Below are positions 1 through 7,347 of a DNA stretch of 64,000 nucleotides, piece after piece; positions within the stretch are counted from its first letter, which is position 1; each line of letters opens with the position of its first letter. Where the stretch lies: contig DATFYM010000239.1 in NCBI GenBank assembly GCA_035315065.1, forward strand, positions 30,349 to 94,348. Direction: 5' to 3'. The position numbers and the translations under genes are program-made. The notes beneath the pieces were generated by a model, which searched no databases, was not told the DNA's origin, and saw only the letters and a program-made list of their open reading frames with translations. This DNA is from DATFYM01 sp035315065. GTDB taxonomy: Bacteria > Acidobacteriota > Terriglobia > UBA7540.

Positions 1-1253
1 GACGAAGAGAGTCCGTAGACGACGCCGTTACCGATCTCGATGGCCTGATCCAGGCTGTCCGCCGGAATCACCGCCACCACGGGCCCGAAGATTTCTTCCT
101 GCGCGATGCGCATCGTGGGAGCGCAGTCGCCGAAAATGGTGGGTGCGTGGAAGAAGCCGTCGTCGTACTCGCCGCCGGTCAGACGATGGCCGCCGCAGAG
201 AAGTTGGGCGCCCTCCTGTTTGCCGACGGCGACGTACTCCTCCACCGTGCGGAGCTGGCCTTCGTTGATGAGCGGGCCCATCTGCACGGCCGGGTCCAGG
301 CCGTCGCCCACGCGAAGGGCGCGGGCGCGCTCCACAAACTGGTCGGTGAACTCTCGGTAGACGTGCTTGTGGACCACGATCCGGCTGGTGGCGGTGCAGC
401 GCTGGCCGGTCGTCCCGAAGCTGCCCCAGAGCGCGCCGTCCACGGCGAGATCGAGGTTGGCGTCGTCCATCACTATCATGACGTTCTTGCCGCCCATCTC
501 CAGGCAGACGTGCTTAAAGCTGGCGGCGACGCTCTGGGAGACTTCGCGACCCACCGCGGTCGATCCCGTGAACGAGACCACGCGCACGTCGTGATGGTTC
601 ATCAGCGGCGTACCCACGCTGCCGCCGCTGCCCGTGACGTAATTGACCACGCCGCGAGGAACTCCCACCTCCTCCAGGACCTCGATCAAGTTGTGCGTTG
701 AAAGGGGCGTGTCGGTGGCCGGCTTGATCACCACCGTGTTGCCGCAAATCAGGGCGGGCATGATCTTCCAGGAAGGAATCGCCATGGGAAAGTTCCACGG
801 CGTGATCAAGCCGCATACCCCGATGGGGCTGCGCACGGTGAGGCAGAACTTGCTCTGCAGCTCGGAGGGTGTGGTCTGCCCGAACTGGCGTCGGCCCTCG
901 CCCGCCATGTAGAAAGTCATGTCGATGGCTTCCTGGACGTCGCCGCGCGTTTCGTCGAGGATCTTGCCCATCTCGCGCGTCATCTGTTCGGCGAAGGTTT
1001 CCTTGCGCTCGAGCAGCAGCCGCGCTGCGCGATAGAGGATCTCGCCCCGCTTCGGCGCCGGCGTCAATCGCCACGACGGGTAAGCCTCCTTGGCCGCGGC
1101 GACGGCGTTCTCCACGTCCTGGGCGTTGGACTTCTGGAAGATGCCCACCAGTTCGCGCCGATGAGCGGGATTCATGTCCTCGAAAGCCTGCCCGCTGGCG
1201 GAATCAGCCCATTCACCGTTGATGTAGTTCTTGTAGACCCTGGGTGGAGCCAT
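1..1253 (-). CDS. NAD(P)-dependent aldehyde dehydrogenase (3' end outside window)
   Basis: Oxidises an aldehyde to the carboxylate using NAD(P)+; substrate unknown. The reading frame begins at ATG 1253 behind a strong GGAGG and runs off the left edge, so about 417 codons are visible of a family usually near 480-500. All landmarks are present: PWNFP with Asn154, the cofactor lysine in VIKPA (Lys177), the FTGST cofactor loop near 228, the general base in LEMGG (Glu252), the nucleophile in GQRCT (Cys286) and the EIFGPV motif near the visible end. These are established landmarks of the ALDH superfamily; I cannot assign the subfamily. It is transcribed away from ilvB and separated from it by 450 bases, so it is probably not linked to that operon. 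Confidence 0.93.
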   Translation of the reverse strand, partial: MAPPRVYKNYINGEWADSASGQAFEDMNPAHRRELVGIFQKSNAQDVENAVAAAKEAYPSWRLTPAPKRGEILYRAARLLLERKETFAEQMTREMGKILDETRGDVQEAIDMTFYMAGEGRRQFGQTTPSELQSKFCLTVRSPIGVCGLITPWNFPMAIPSWKIMPALICGNTVVIKPATDTPLSTHNLIEVLEEVGVPRGVVNYVTGSGGSVGTPLMNHHDVRVVSFTGSTAVGREVSQSVAASFKHVCLEMGGKNVMIVMDDANLDLAVDGALWGSFGTTGQRCTATSRIVVHKHVYREFTDQFVERARALRVGDGLDPAVQMGPLINEGQLRTVEEYVAVGKQEGAQLLCGGHRLTGGEYDDGFFHAPTIFGDCAPTMRIAQEEIFGPVVAVIPADSLDQAIEIGNGVVYGLSS

Positions 1254-1489
1254 GGTATTCCTCCTGGCGTGTCGAGCGAAGCGAGAATCTCTATTCCGAC
1301 GGTTCCGTATAGACTTAGACTATAGCAAAGGGTCCGTGTCGCTTCAAGGTTTGCAAAAGGGGGAGAGGGCTACTCGTTGAATGGGCAACTGGAAGGGACG
1401 GCGGGCACAAGATGGTTTCATATTATCGGCTTGGTGCAAGCCGCGTGAAATTGTTAGACTTGTTCTGCACAGATCGAAACTATGGGAAA
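1254..1489. other. Intergenic region between divergent aldehyde dehydrogenase and ilvB
   Basis: No gene seen. It must hold the promoters of the two divergent genes, but I find no convincing -35/-10 pair. A GCGAAGCGAGAATC string at about 1274 resembles a motif that recurs near 6575-6599. Confidence 0.4.
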
Positions 1490-1661
1490 CTAAGTGCTGC
1501 ATTTCACAAATACGGTGACGCTGCAAGCGGAGTTCGCGATTCGGGGCTCGGGATTCCCAGAAGGAGATTACGGTTTGGGATTTTTCAGCGAGCCCCGAAA
1601 TCCGAACCGCGAATCGCGGTTTCTTTGCGAACCTCGAACACCAAATCCCGAACCCCGCTTG
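1490..1661 (+). repeat. Head-plus-word-hairpin element, copy 1 (word TTCGGGA)
   Basis: Starts with a conserved head containing GCATTTCACAAATACGGTGA, identical over about 31 bases to the copy at 61297. A hairpin of degenerate TTCGGGA words follows, with reverse-complement words up to CCCCGCTTG at 1653-1661. It sits about 40 bases upstream of ilvB and carries an open frame that enters ilvB in phase. This is the most diverged of the three TTCGGGA copies. Confidence 0.8.
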
Positions 1662-1703
1662 TGGGCGCGTCGACCAAGACCGAACGAAAGGAATGGGGAT
1701 CCC

Positions 1704-3416
1704 ATGATCAAAACCGGAGCACAGATTCTCTGGGAGTGCCTGGAGCGCGAGGGCGTGAAGCACGTCTTCGGCTATCCCGGCGGAGCGATTCTGCCGGCTT
1801 ACGATGCGCTGAAGCACAGCAGCATTCATCACGTGCTGGTGCGTCATGAGCAGGGCGCCACGCACATGGCGGACGGCTATGCGCGCGCCAGCGGAAAAGT
1901 GGGCGTGGCCGTTGCGACCTCAGGTCCGGGAGCCACCAACATGGTCACGGGCATCGCCACCGCCATGCTGGACTCCTCTCCCATCGTCTGTATTACGGGC
2001 CAGGTGGGAAGCAAGCTGATCGGGTCCGACGCCTTTCAGGAAACCGACATCACTGGGGTAACTCTGCCCATCACCAAGCACAACTATCTGGTGACGCACG
2101 CCGACGAATTGGCGCGGACCCTGCGTGAGGCTTTCTATGTGGCGCGTTCCGGGCGTCCTGGGCCCGTCCTGGTGGACATCACCAAAGACGCGCAACAGTC
2201 CTCGTGTGAGTTCGACTGGGAGGCCGCCAAGCCGCAACTGCCGGGATACCGGCCGGACCTATCGCCGGCGCCCCAGGAGTACGCCCAGGCGCTCGAACTG
2301 ATCCATAACGCCAAGCGGCCTGTGATCCTGGCCGGCCACGGCATCCTGGTCTCGGGCGCGATGCAAGAGGCTCGCGAACTGGCCGAGCGCACCGGGATCC
2401 CGGTGGCGATGACGCTGTTGGGCCTGGGGGCGCTGCCGGCGTCGCACCCGTTGAACCTGGGCATGATGGGCATGCACGGCGAAGCCTGGGTGAACCACAC
2501 GATTCAGGACGCCGACCTGCTGATCGCGGTCGGCATGCGCTTCGACGATCGTGTCACCGGCAATTTGAAGACTTACGCGCCCAAAGCCAGGAAAATCCAC
2601 CTGGATATCGATCCGGCCGAGATCAATAAGAACGTCAAGGTCGACGTAGCCCTGATCGGCGATGTCCGCGAGGTCTTGCGTGAACTGCTGCCTCGGATAA
2701 AATCCACTGACTGTGGCGAGTGGCGCGATTACATCGACCGGCTGAAGGGCGACGCGGCGGTGCGGGATATCCAGAACCTGCCTGATACCGGGCACCTCTA
2801 CGCCGCGCACGTCATCAACGACTTGTGGCGGGAAACGCGCGGCAGTCACACCGTGGTGGTCACCGACGTGGGCCAGCACCAGATGTGGGAAGCGCAGTAC
2901 TACAAGCATGACGAGCCGTATTCCCTGATAACTTCCGGGGGCTTGGGGACCATGGGGTTCGCATTGCCGGCGGCCATCGGCGCCAAGGTGGCGCGCCCGG
3001 AGGCGGAGGTGTGGGTGGTGGTGGGCGACGGCGGGTTCCAGATGACCATGGCTGAGCTGGCCACCTTGGTCCAGGAGGAGCTGAAAGTCAACATCGCCAT
3101 CATCAACAACGGCTATCTGGGAATGGTCCGCCAGTGGCAGGAGTTCTTCTACGAGCGCAACTACCAGGCGACCCCTCTGCTGAATCCGGAGTTCACCAAG
3201 CTGGCCGAGGCTTATGGCATCTGCAGCGCGGTGGTCACCAAGCGCTCGCAGGTGGTGCCGGCGGTCCAGATGGCGCGCCAGCACGACGGGCCGGTGCTGA
3301 TCGACTTTAAGGTAGAGCAGGAGGATTCGGTGTATCCCATGGTGGCGGCTGGGGCAGCTCTGCACGAGATGATCAGGCGGCCGAGCCCGCTCGTGGAGAG
3401 CGCCGAGGACGAGTGA
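1704..3416 (+). CDS. ilvB: Acetolactate synthase large (catalytic) subunit
   Basis: Thiamine-diphosphate enzyme that condenses two pyruvates, or pyruvate with 2-oxobutyrate, in the first common step of valine, leucine and isoleucine synthesis; cytoplasmic, partner of the small subunit encoded next. The 570-residue product has the three ThDP-enzyme domains: RHEQGA with the catalytic glutamate near residue 50, the central FAD-type domain, and a C-terminal ThDP site (GDGGF through NNGYLGMVRQW). ATG 1704 was chosen because it follows AAAGGAATGGGG and gives the canonical start MIKTGAQ. The frame stays open upstream to GTG 1494, but that extension is encoded by the word-repeat element and is not family sequence. 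It is followed after a 139-base repeat-bearing gap by ilvN, the usual operon order. Confidence 0.97.
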   Translation: MIKTGAQILWECLEREGVKHVFGYPGGAILPAYDALKHSSIHHVLVRHEQGATHMADGYARASGKVGVAVATSGPGATNMVTGIATAMLDSSPIVCITGQVGSKLIGSDAFQETDITGVTLPITKHNYLVTHADELARTLREAFYVARSGRPGPVLVDITKDAQQSSCEFDWEAAKPQLPGYRPDLSPAPQEYAQALELIHNAKRPVILAGHGILVSGAMQEARELAERTGIPVAMTLLGLGALPASHPLNLGMMGMHGEAWVNHTIQDADLLIAVGMRFDDRVTGNLKTYAPKARKIHLDIDPAEINKNVKVDVALIGDVREVLRELLPRIKSTDCGEWRDYIDRLKGDAAVRDIQNLPDTGHLYAAHVINDLWRETRGSHTVVVTDVGQHQMWEAQYYKHDEPYSLITSGGLGTMGFALPAAIGAKVARPEAEVWVVVGDGGFQMTMAELATLVQEELKVNIAIINNGYLGMVRQWQEFFYERNYQATPLLNPEFTKLAEAYGICSAVVTKRSQVVPAVQMARQHDGPVLIDFKVEQEDSVYPMVAAGAALHEMIRRPSPLVESAEDE

Positions 3417-3419
3417 ACG

Positions 3420-3545
3420 TCGAAACTCGAAATTCGAAACTCGATATTCGGGGCCGTCGTGCTGGCGCTTCCTGCCTTCCAATTTCGACTTCCCAACTTC
3501 GGTTTTCGAGTTTCCAGTTTCGATTTTCGAATTTCGAGTTTCGAA
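3420..3545. repeat. Word hairpin between ilvB and ilvN (word CGAAACT/CGAAATT)
   Basis: Left arm at 3420-3450 is a run of 7-base words CGAAACT, CGAAATT, CGAAACT. Right arm at 3481-3545 holds degenerate reverse complements (TTCGAGT, TTCCAGT, TTCGATT, TTCGAAT). It begins four bases after the ilvB stop and ends ten bases before the ilvN start, so it could act as an RNA processing or attenuation structure within the operon. Confidence 0.8.
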
Positions 3546-3555
3546 CGAGCGAACT

Positions 3556-4107
3556 ATGATGAACACATTTGTGGTGTATGTCGAGAATAAGCCGGGCGTG
3601 CTGACCCGGGTGGCGTCGCTGTTCCGCCGCCGCGCCTTTAACATCGATTCGCTGACCGTGGGGCGCACGGAAAAGCCCGAGGTTTCACGCATGACGATTA
3701 CGGTGGATGCCGACCGGGACCAGGCGCGTCGAATTGAAGCCATTCTCTACAAGCTGGTCAATGTTCTTCTAGTGGAAAACCTCACCGCAGAGCCGGCGAT
3801 CGTCCGCGATCTGGCCATGATCAAGGTCGGAGCTACGCACGATGCGCGCTCCCACGTACTGGAGTTGGCGAGCGTTTTTCGAGGGCGAGTGGTGGACGTG
3901 TCGCCTGAATCGCTGACCATCGAAATCACCGGCGCCGAAGACAAGATCGATGGGCTGTTGGAAGTGCTTCGCCCCTACGGTGTCCTGGAAATGGTGCGCA
4001 CGGGTATCGTGGCCATGCGTCGCGGAAACCCGTCCCAGGTCGGGACCCCGCCAGCGATCACGCTTCCCCAGGCCACGATGGATGATGATCTTTCGCAATC
4101 TGTGTAG
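3556..4107 (+). CDS. ilvN: Acetolactate synthase small (regulatory) subunit
   Basis: Regulatory partner of IlvB that binds valine for feedback inhibition. The 183-residue product starts with a typical ACT domain (TFVVYVENKPGVLTRVASLF, then FNIDSL) over residues 3-75, followed by the C-terminal domain of the family (about 85-165) and a short Pro/Thr-rich tail. Length is normal for bacterial IlvN/IlvH. The start is a double ATG (3556 or 3559) after a weak GAGCGAAC. Co-directional with ilvB and separated from it by the word hairpin. Confidence 0.96.
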   Translation: MMNTFVVYVENKPGVLTRVASLFRRRAFNIDSLTVGRTEKPEVSRMTITVDADRDQARRIEAILYKLVNVLLVENLTAEPAIVRDLAMIKVGATHDARSHVLELASVFRGRVVDVSPESLTIEITGAEDKIDGLLEVLRPYGVLEMVRTGIVAMRRGNPSQVGTPPAITLPQATMDDDLSQSV

Positions 4108-4143
4108 CGTGCCAAGCCGCGATTGGAAAGGAGGACGAACGAC

Positions 4144-4599
4144 GTGCGGAAGCAAGCATGGTCGGCGGTGCTCTTAGGTCTGGTTGCGTTCGCGCCTTCG
4201 CTTCGTGCCGCCGAAAACCTGCGGCTCAATCCCAAGCTGGATTACTCGAGCGATAGCCAGGACGGCCCCCTGATCACCGGCGATCGCATGGATGCATGGG
4301 CTGTGCGTGGGAAACCGAACTATGTGCTCATCTTCCAGGAAGGCTGCTTTAATTCCAAGCGCCAGGCGCGCCGCTCGGTGAACCTGTACGAGAAATATAG
4401 AGGCCGCGTCAATTTTGTGATCATCGATCTCGACCGGCAGCGCCCACCGGAGCAGCGCGAGTTGGTGGAGAGCTACTTCAAGGGCTCTATCCCGCACGTC
4501 GTGATTCTCAGTGCGTCCGGCAAGGTTGCCTATAACGAGGCCGGCGAAGTGGAAGAGTCGACCATCGCGGAGACGCTGGACAGGCTTTTGAAGAATTGA
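4144..4599 (+). CDS. Exported thioredoxin-like protein with a single active-site cysteine
   Basis: A small (151 residues) exported protein with a thioredoxin-like outline: an N-terminal signal peptide (basic MRKQ then a hydrophobic run to about residue 22), a beta strand before the putative active site (YVLIFQEGCFNS), a helix, a second strand (VNFVIIDLD), and the cis-proline region SIPHVVIL. The expected CxxC is replaced by CFNS, so it could be a monothiol or structural member of the family. GTG 4144 was chosen because AAAGGAGG (4127-4134) precedes it by nine bases; the in-frame ATG at 4123 overlaps that ribosome site. It lies 36 bases after ilvN and is probably cotranscribed, but no functional link to branched-chain synthesis is evident. 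Function unassigned. Confidence 0.7.
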   Translation: MRKQAWSAVLLGLVAFAPSLRAAENLRLNPKLDYSSDSQDGPLITGDRMDAWAVRGKPNYVLIFQEGCFNSKRQARRSVNLYEKYRGRVNFVIIDLDRQRPPEQRELVESYFKGSIPHVVILSASGKVAYNEAGEVEESTIAETLDRLLKN

Positions 4600-4740
4600 C
4601 GATTGACGATTGTCGATTGACGATGAAAAGCGTCCTCTGACCGGCCCGCAGACTCCGTCTTTGCAAGAGCTAGACCGGGCGGCGAAGTTTCGGTTGCAAC
4701 CGTCTTGCAATCGTCAATCGACAATCGTCAATCGTCAATC
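4595..4740. repeat. Word hairpin between convergent genes (word GACGATT)
   Basis: Left arm of GACGATT words (4595-4625) includes the stop codon of the thioredoxin-like gene. Right arm of AATCGTC words (4707-4740) ends one base before the stop of the convergent oxidoreductase gene. The loop is about 80 bases. The position fits a bidirectional terminator or shared 3' structure. The same word is used at 11740 and 51177. Confidence 0.85.
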
Positions 4741-4741
4741 C

Positions 4742-5713
4742 CTACAGGCCGATGTACCAATCGTACGCGCGCTCGGCCCAGTAGTCGGCGGGGCGCACGC
4801 GGGAGTAGCGAAGAGTCCCGATGCGCTTGAGGTTCTTCACGCCATATTTTACGGTGATCACCAAGCGGAGGGGCGCGCCGTGTTCCTGGGTCAGCGGGGC
4901 CCCGTTGATCTCGTAGGCCAGCAGTGTTTGCGGGTGGAGCATGCTCTCCATCTCGATCCCCACGTAGTAGGCGCCGTCGGGCGTTTCCATGGCCACGTAA
5001 GGCGGAGGGACAGCGGCCTGGTCCTGCTGGTCCGCGTCGGGAGCAACAGGCGGATAGGCCGCCATGAAATCGGAGAAGCGGACGCCGGCCCACTGCATCA
5101 CCTTGCTCCAGCCTTCGATGCACTTGAACTCCGTGGTCATCTCCACCCGCGGCAGTCTCTTGATGGCCTCGAGCGGAAGCATCAATGGTTCATCCCTGCC
5201 CGCGATGCCCTCCAGGCGGAGTTGCCAGGAGTCGACGTCGATCTCGTCATCCAGGCCGACGTCGCCGTTGACCCGATCGCCGGCGGCTGAGGGCGGAAAG
5301 GCGGGGGCGAGGCGGTCCGAACGGAAATAATCGCGAGCCAACTGCTCATTGAGGCGGAGCATCTGGCGGAAGGGCCAGGGCGCGCCCTCGTCCATACGCC
5401 GCGACGTCAGCCAGCGAAAGCCGCCGAATCCTGCCAGGGCCGCCGCACCAGCCACCAGGAAGCTGCGCCGCGTCTGCTGTCGCATCCTACGGAGGACTTC
5501 CGTATTCTGCCGCGAGATGCTTTCCTCTGTGGTCTCGCCGTCCGCGGGAGACGGCGCGGAGGCCGCCGCGGCAGCGGGAGTTCGCTCTGCCTCGCCAGCC
5601 TCGAGAGGCTGACTCGGTGTCGCAGCGGCTTCGCATGCCTCTCCGCCGGCCGGGCTGGCTGGCAAGCCTTGAGTTACGCCGGGTTCATCGCGCTTCCCGT
5701 TCTCTTCGCTCAT
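4742..5713 (-). CDS. Tat-exported molybdopterin-dependent oxidoreductase (sulfite oxidase/MsrP-like fold)
   Basis: Predicted periplasmic molybdenum-cofactor oxidoreductase; substrate unknown. The 323-residue protein has an unusual Ala/Pro/Glu-rich 75-residue leader, then a twin-arginine motif TRRSFLVAG (Arg82-83) and a hydrophobic stretch. The catalytic domain contains FKCIEGWS, whose Cys198 is the expected molybdenum ligand of this family, followed by YVGIEMESMLHPQ and EHGAPLRLV motifs. ATG 5713 was chosen because sequence further upstream in frame is word-repeat sequence. It follows the cytochrome b gene on the same strand (134-base gap filled by a repeat), suggesting that electrons pass from or to the quinone pool through that subunit. 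Confidence 0.88.
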   Translation of the reverse strand: MSEENGKRDEPGVTQGLPASPAGGEACEAAATPSQPLEAGEAERTPAAAAASAPSPADGETTEESISRQNTEVLRRMRQQTRRSFLVAGAAALAGFGGFRWLTSRRMDEGAPWPFRQMLRLNEQLARDYFRSDRLAPAFPPSAAGDRVNGDVGLDDEIDVDSWQLRLEGIAGRDEPLMLPLEAIKRLPRVEMTTEFKCIEGWSKVMQWAGVRFSDFMAAYPPVAPDADQQDQAAVPPPYVAMETPDGAYYVGIEMESMLHPQTLLAYEINGAPLTQEHGAPLRLVITVKYGVKNLKRIGTLRYSRVRPADYWAERAYDWYIGL

Positions 5714-5731
5714 GGGCGTCAACCTCTTCAA

Positions 5732-5838
5732 AGAAGTCGAGAGTCGAAAGTTGAAAGTCGAAAGTAAGAGCGGCAAGTCCGGGGCCAGTTTCGGCAAACT
5801 TTCAAAGGCGTCTTCCCTTTCGACTCTCGACTTCTTTC
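5732..5838. repeat. Word hairpin (word GTCGAAA)
   Basis: Left arm 5733-5765 (GTCGAGA, GTCGAAA, GTTGAAA, GTCGAAA), right arm about 5797-5838 with TTTCGACTCTCGACTTC. It fills the gap between the cytochrome b gene and the oxidoreductase gene. Confidence 0.8.
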
Positions 5839-5847
5839 TTCCAATCG

Positions 5848-6516
5848 TCAATTCTCACCCGACGCCAGTTCGTAACCGCTCACCATCGCCCGAAAGTTAT
5901 TCCAACCGGCGCGGATCACCTGGGAGACGTGGACGAGGAAAAACAAAACGTAGCCCCAGGCCAGCAAAAAGTGCTCAAAACGAGCCGCCGGATATCCTCC
6001 GAGGAGGGAATCGAGCCACGCAAATTGGGTAGGCTTGTAAATAGCCAAGCCTGTCACCAGCGAGCCGAAGCCCATCAGGACCACCGCGGTGTAGGCGATT
6101 TGCTGCGCGCCGTTGAATTTGCGCTGCGGCAGGGGCTTCTTGTAGAGGCCCAGATCGTGCAGCGTCACCAGGAGGGCTTCGCGGAAGGATTGGCCGTTCG
6201 GCACCAGGTAACGCCATTCGCCGGAAGCCAACGTATAAATCACGTAGACGACGCCATTGACAGCGAAGAACCACATGAAGAAAAAGTGCCACGCCATGCC
6301 TTGCGCCAAGTTATGGCCGACGCCGAGCACACGGTAGAAGCCCTCCGGGAAGAACTTGAAAAGCGTAAGCTGGCCGAGCCCGAGACGGTAAATGTCATTG
6401 GCCCAGTAAATCCAGAGTCCGCTCCAGATCATCAGCGCGAGGATGGGAAAGTTGATCCAGTGGCACCAGCGAATCGCCAGCGGATGTTTGGCTTTCATCT
6501 CCAGTCGATTGGCCAT
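5848..6516 (-). CDS. Membrane cytochrome b (b561/thiosulfate-reductase-type anchor)
   Basis: Integral membrane di-haem cytochrome b expected to shuttle electrons between the quinone pool and the neighbouring periplasmic molybdoenzyme. The 222-residue protein has four to five membrane helices and conserved-looking histidines in RWCHWINFP (His19), GHNLAQGMAWHFFFMWFF, RFEHFLLAWGY and FLVHVSQV. Start taken at ATG 6516 (MANRLEMK). A shorter start at 6498 is possible, but GGAG is then too close. The longer frame to 6573 enters repeat-like sequence and was rejected. The gene precedes the oxidoreductase in the same direction. Confidence 0.85.
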   Translation of the reverse strand: MANRLEMKAKHPLAIRWCHWINFPILALMIWSGLWIYWANDIYRLGLGQLTLFKFFPEGFYRVLGVGHNLAQGMAWHFFFMWFFAVNGVVYVIYTLASGEWRYLVPNGQSFREALLVTLHDLGLYKKPLPQRKFNGAQQIAYTAVVLMGFGSLVTGLAIYKPTQFAWLDSLLGGYPAARFEHFLLAWGYVLFFLVHVSQVIRAGWNNFRAMVSGYELASGEN

Positions 6517-6574
6517 GATTACCCGACCGGCATTCGAAAATCGAAACTCGGGTGCAGCCCTGTTCCCTGGCAAG

Positions 6575-6599
6575 TCATTCTGAGCGAGGCGAAGAATGA
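6575..6599. repeat. Short palindromic motif TCATTCT...AGAATGA
   Basis: Perfect 7-base inverted arms around GAGCGAGGCGA. It abuts the following word hairpin. Its central part resembles the GCGAAGCGAGAATC string near 1274. Confidence 0.5.
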
Positions 6600-6718
6600 A
6601 GAGTCGAAAAGTCGAAGGTTAAAGGTCGAAGAGTTGAGAGAGGAACGACCGAACGGGAGTTGGGTCTTCTCTTAACTGTTCGACCTTCGATCTTGGACTC
6701 TTCGACTTCTTCATTCCA
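6595..6718. repeat. Word hairpin (word AGTCGAA)
   Basis: Left arm about 6600-6640 (GAGTCGAAAAGTCGAAGG, AAAGGTCGAAGAG) and right arm 6667-6716 (CTGTTCGACCTTCGA, CTCTTCGACTTCTTC). This and the palindrome at 6575 account for much of the 325-base gap between the cytochrome b gene and the XRE regulator. Confidence 0.8.
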
Positions 6719-6841
6719 CGCTTCTCAGACTGACATATGACTGAAATTAGTGGCAACGGCCCAAAGAAAGTTCACAACCGGGACACATCTCCCGATTTCC
6801 CGTCTGAGGCGAGTAGCCTCCCTGCTCGATCGCGAGCCCGA

Positions 6842-7180
6842 TCAACGCTTGGACAGCTTTTCCGCCATGGTCAGGAGGATCTTGCGATTGGCCTCCGGCA
6901 TGGCCTCGAATAGCTTGACCAGTTGCTTGAGGGGCCGTGTGAGATTAACGTTCCCGGGCAATTTCACCGGCTTGGGACGCTGCTCTTTGAAGTTGAGAAT
7001 TTGGTAAGGTTGAACGGCCAGAGCCTTGGCAAACCTCTCGAGGGTGGCCAGCGAAGGAGCAGTGTAGCCACCCTCCACCCGGGAAATGTAGGAACGCAAC
7101 AGGCCTGATCGCCGTTCGACATCACCCTGCGATAGGCCCTTGGCCTCTCGCAACGTCTTTAATCGTTTTCCTATCTCCAT
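6842..7180 (-). CDS. XRE-family (Cro/CI-type) helix-turn-helix regulator
   Basis: Small DNA-binding repressor-type protein of 112 residues. Residues 4-60 form a classic XRE helix-turn-helix (IGKRLKTLREAKGLSQGDVE, then SYISRVEGG and PSLATLERFAKAL). The basic, Leu-rich C-terminal segment (LTRPLKQLVKLFEAMPEANR) probably mediates dimerisation. No Shine-Dalgarno precedes ATG 7180, yet a good sigma70-type promoter ends eight bases upstream, so the transcript may be leaderless. An inverted repeat in the promoter region (7199-7205/7221-7227) could be an autoregulatory operator. Targets unknown. Confidence 0.88.
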   Translation of the reverse strand: MEIGKRLKTLREAKGLSQGDVERRSGLLRSYISRVEGGYTAPSLATLERFAKALAVQPYQILNFKEQRPKPVKLPGNVNLTRPLKQLVKLFEAMPEANRKILLTMAEKLSKR

Positions 7181-7187
7181 ATCTAAG

Positions 7188-7216
7188 ATTTAATCGGAAA
7201 TAAGCCAACTTGTCAA
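7188..7216 (-). promoter_or_regulatory. Sigma70-type promoter of the XRE gene
   Basis: On the minus strand TTGACA (7216-7211) is separated by exactly 17 bases from TTAAAT (7193-7188). The expected transcription start is then within a few bases of ATG 7180. AATAAGC at 7199-7205 and GCTTATT at 7221-7227 form an inverted repeat that overlaps the spacer. Confidence 0.65.
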
Positions 7217-7275
7217 CAATGCTTATTCTCGAAATGACAGCTTTCTTAAATCGAGAGCTGGCAAGGCCCCCTTCG

Positions 7276-7347
7276 CTCTCAGCCCTCAGCTATCAGCAAG
7301 ACGGTCGAGTTGTCCTGCTGATAGGTGAGGGCTATAGCTGAGGGCTG
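7276..7347. repeat. Word hairpin overlapping the 3' end of the SIS gene (word TATCAGC/CCTCAGC)
   Basis: Left arm 7276-7300 (AGCCCTCAGCTATCAGC) and right arm 7314-7347 (GCTGATAGG, GCTATAGCTGAGGGCTG). The stop codon of the SIS gene and its last codons lie inside the element. Confidence 0.75.

Noticed and set aside
1600..1661. tRNA-like GGTTCGAATCC-type string near the repeat elements
   Set aside because: It comes from the TTCGGGA word arrays; no acceptor stem or cloverleaf can be drawn.
2259..3743. Long minus-strand frame (494 codons) over ilvB and ilvN
   Set aside because: Antisense to two genes with full family motifs; its translation shows only His/Arg/Gly-rich shadow composition typical of GC-rich antisense frames.
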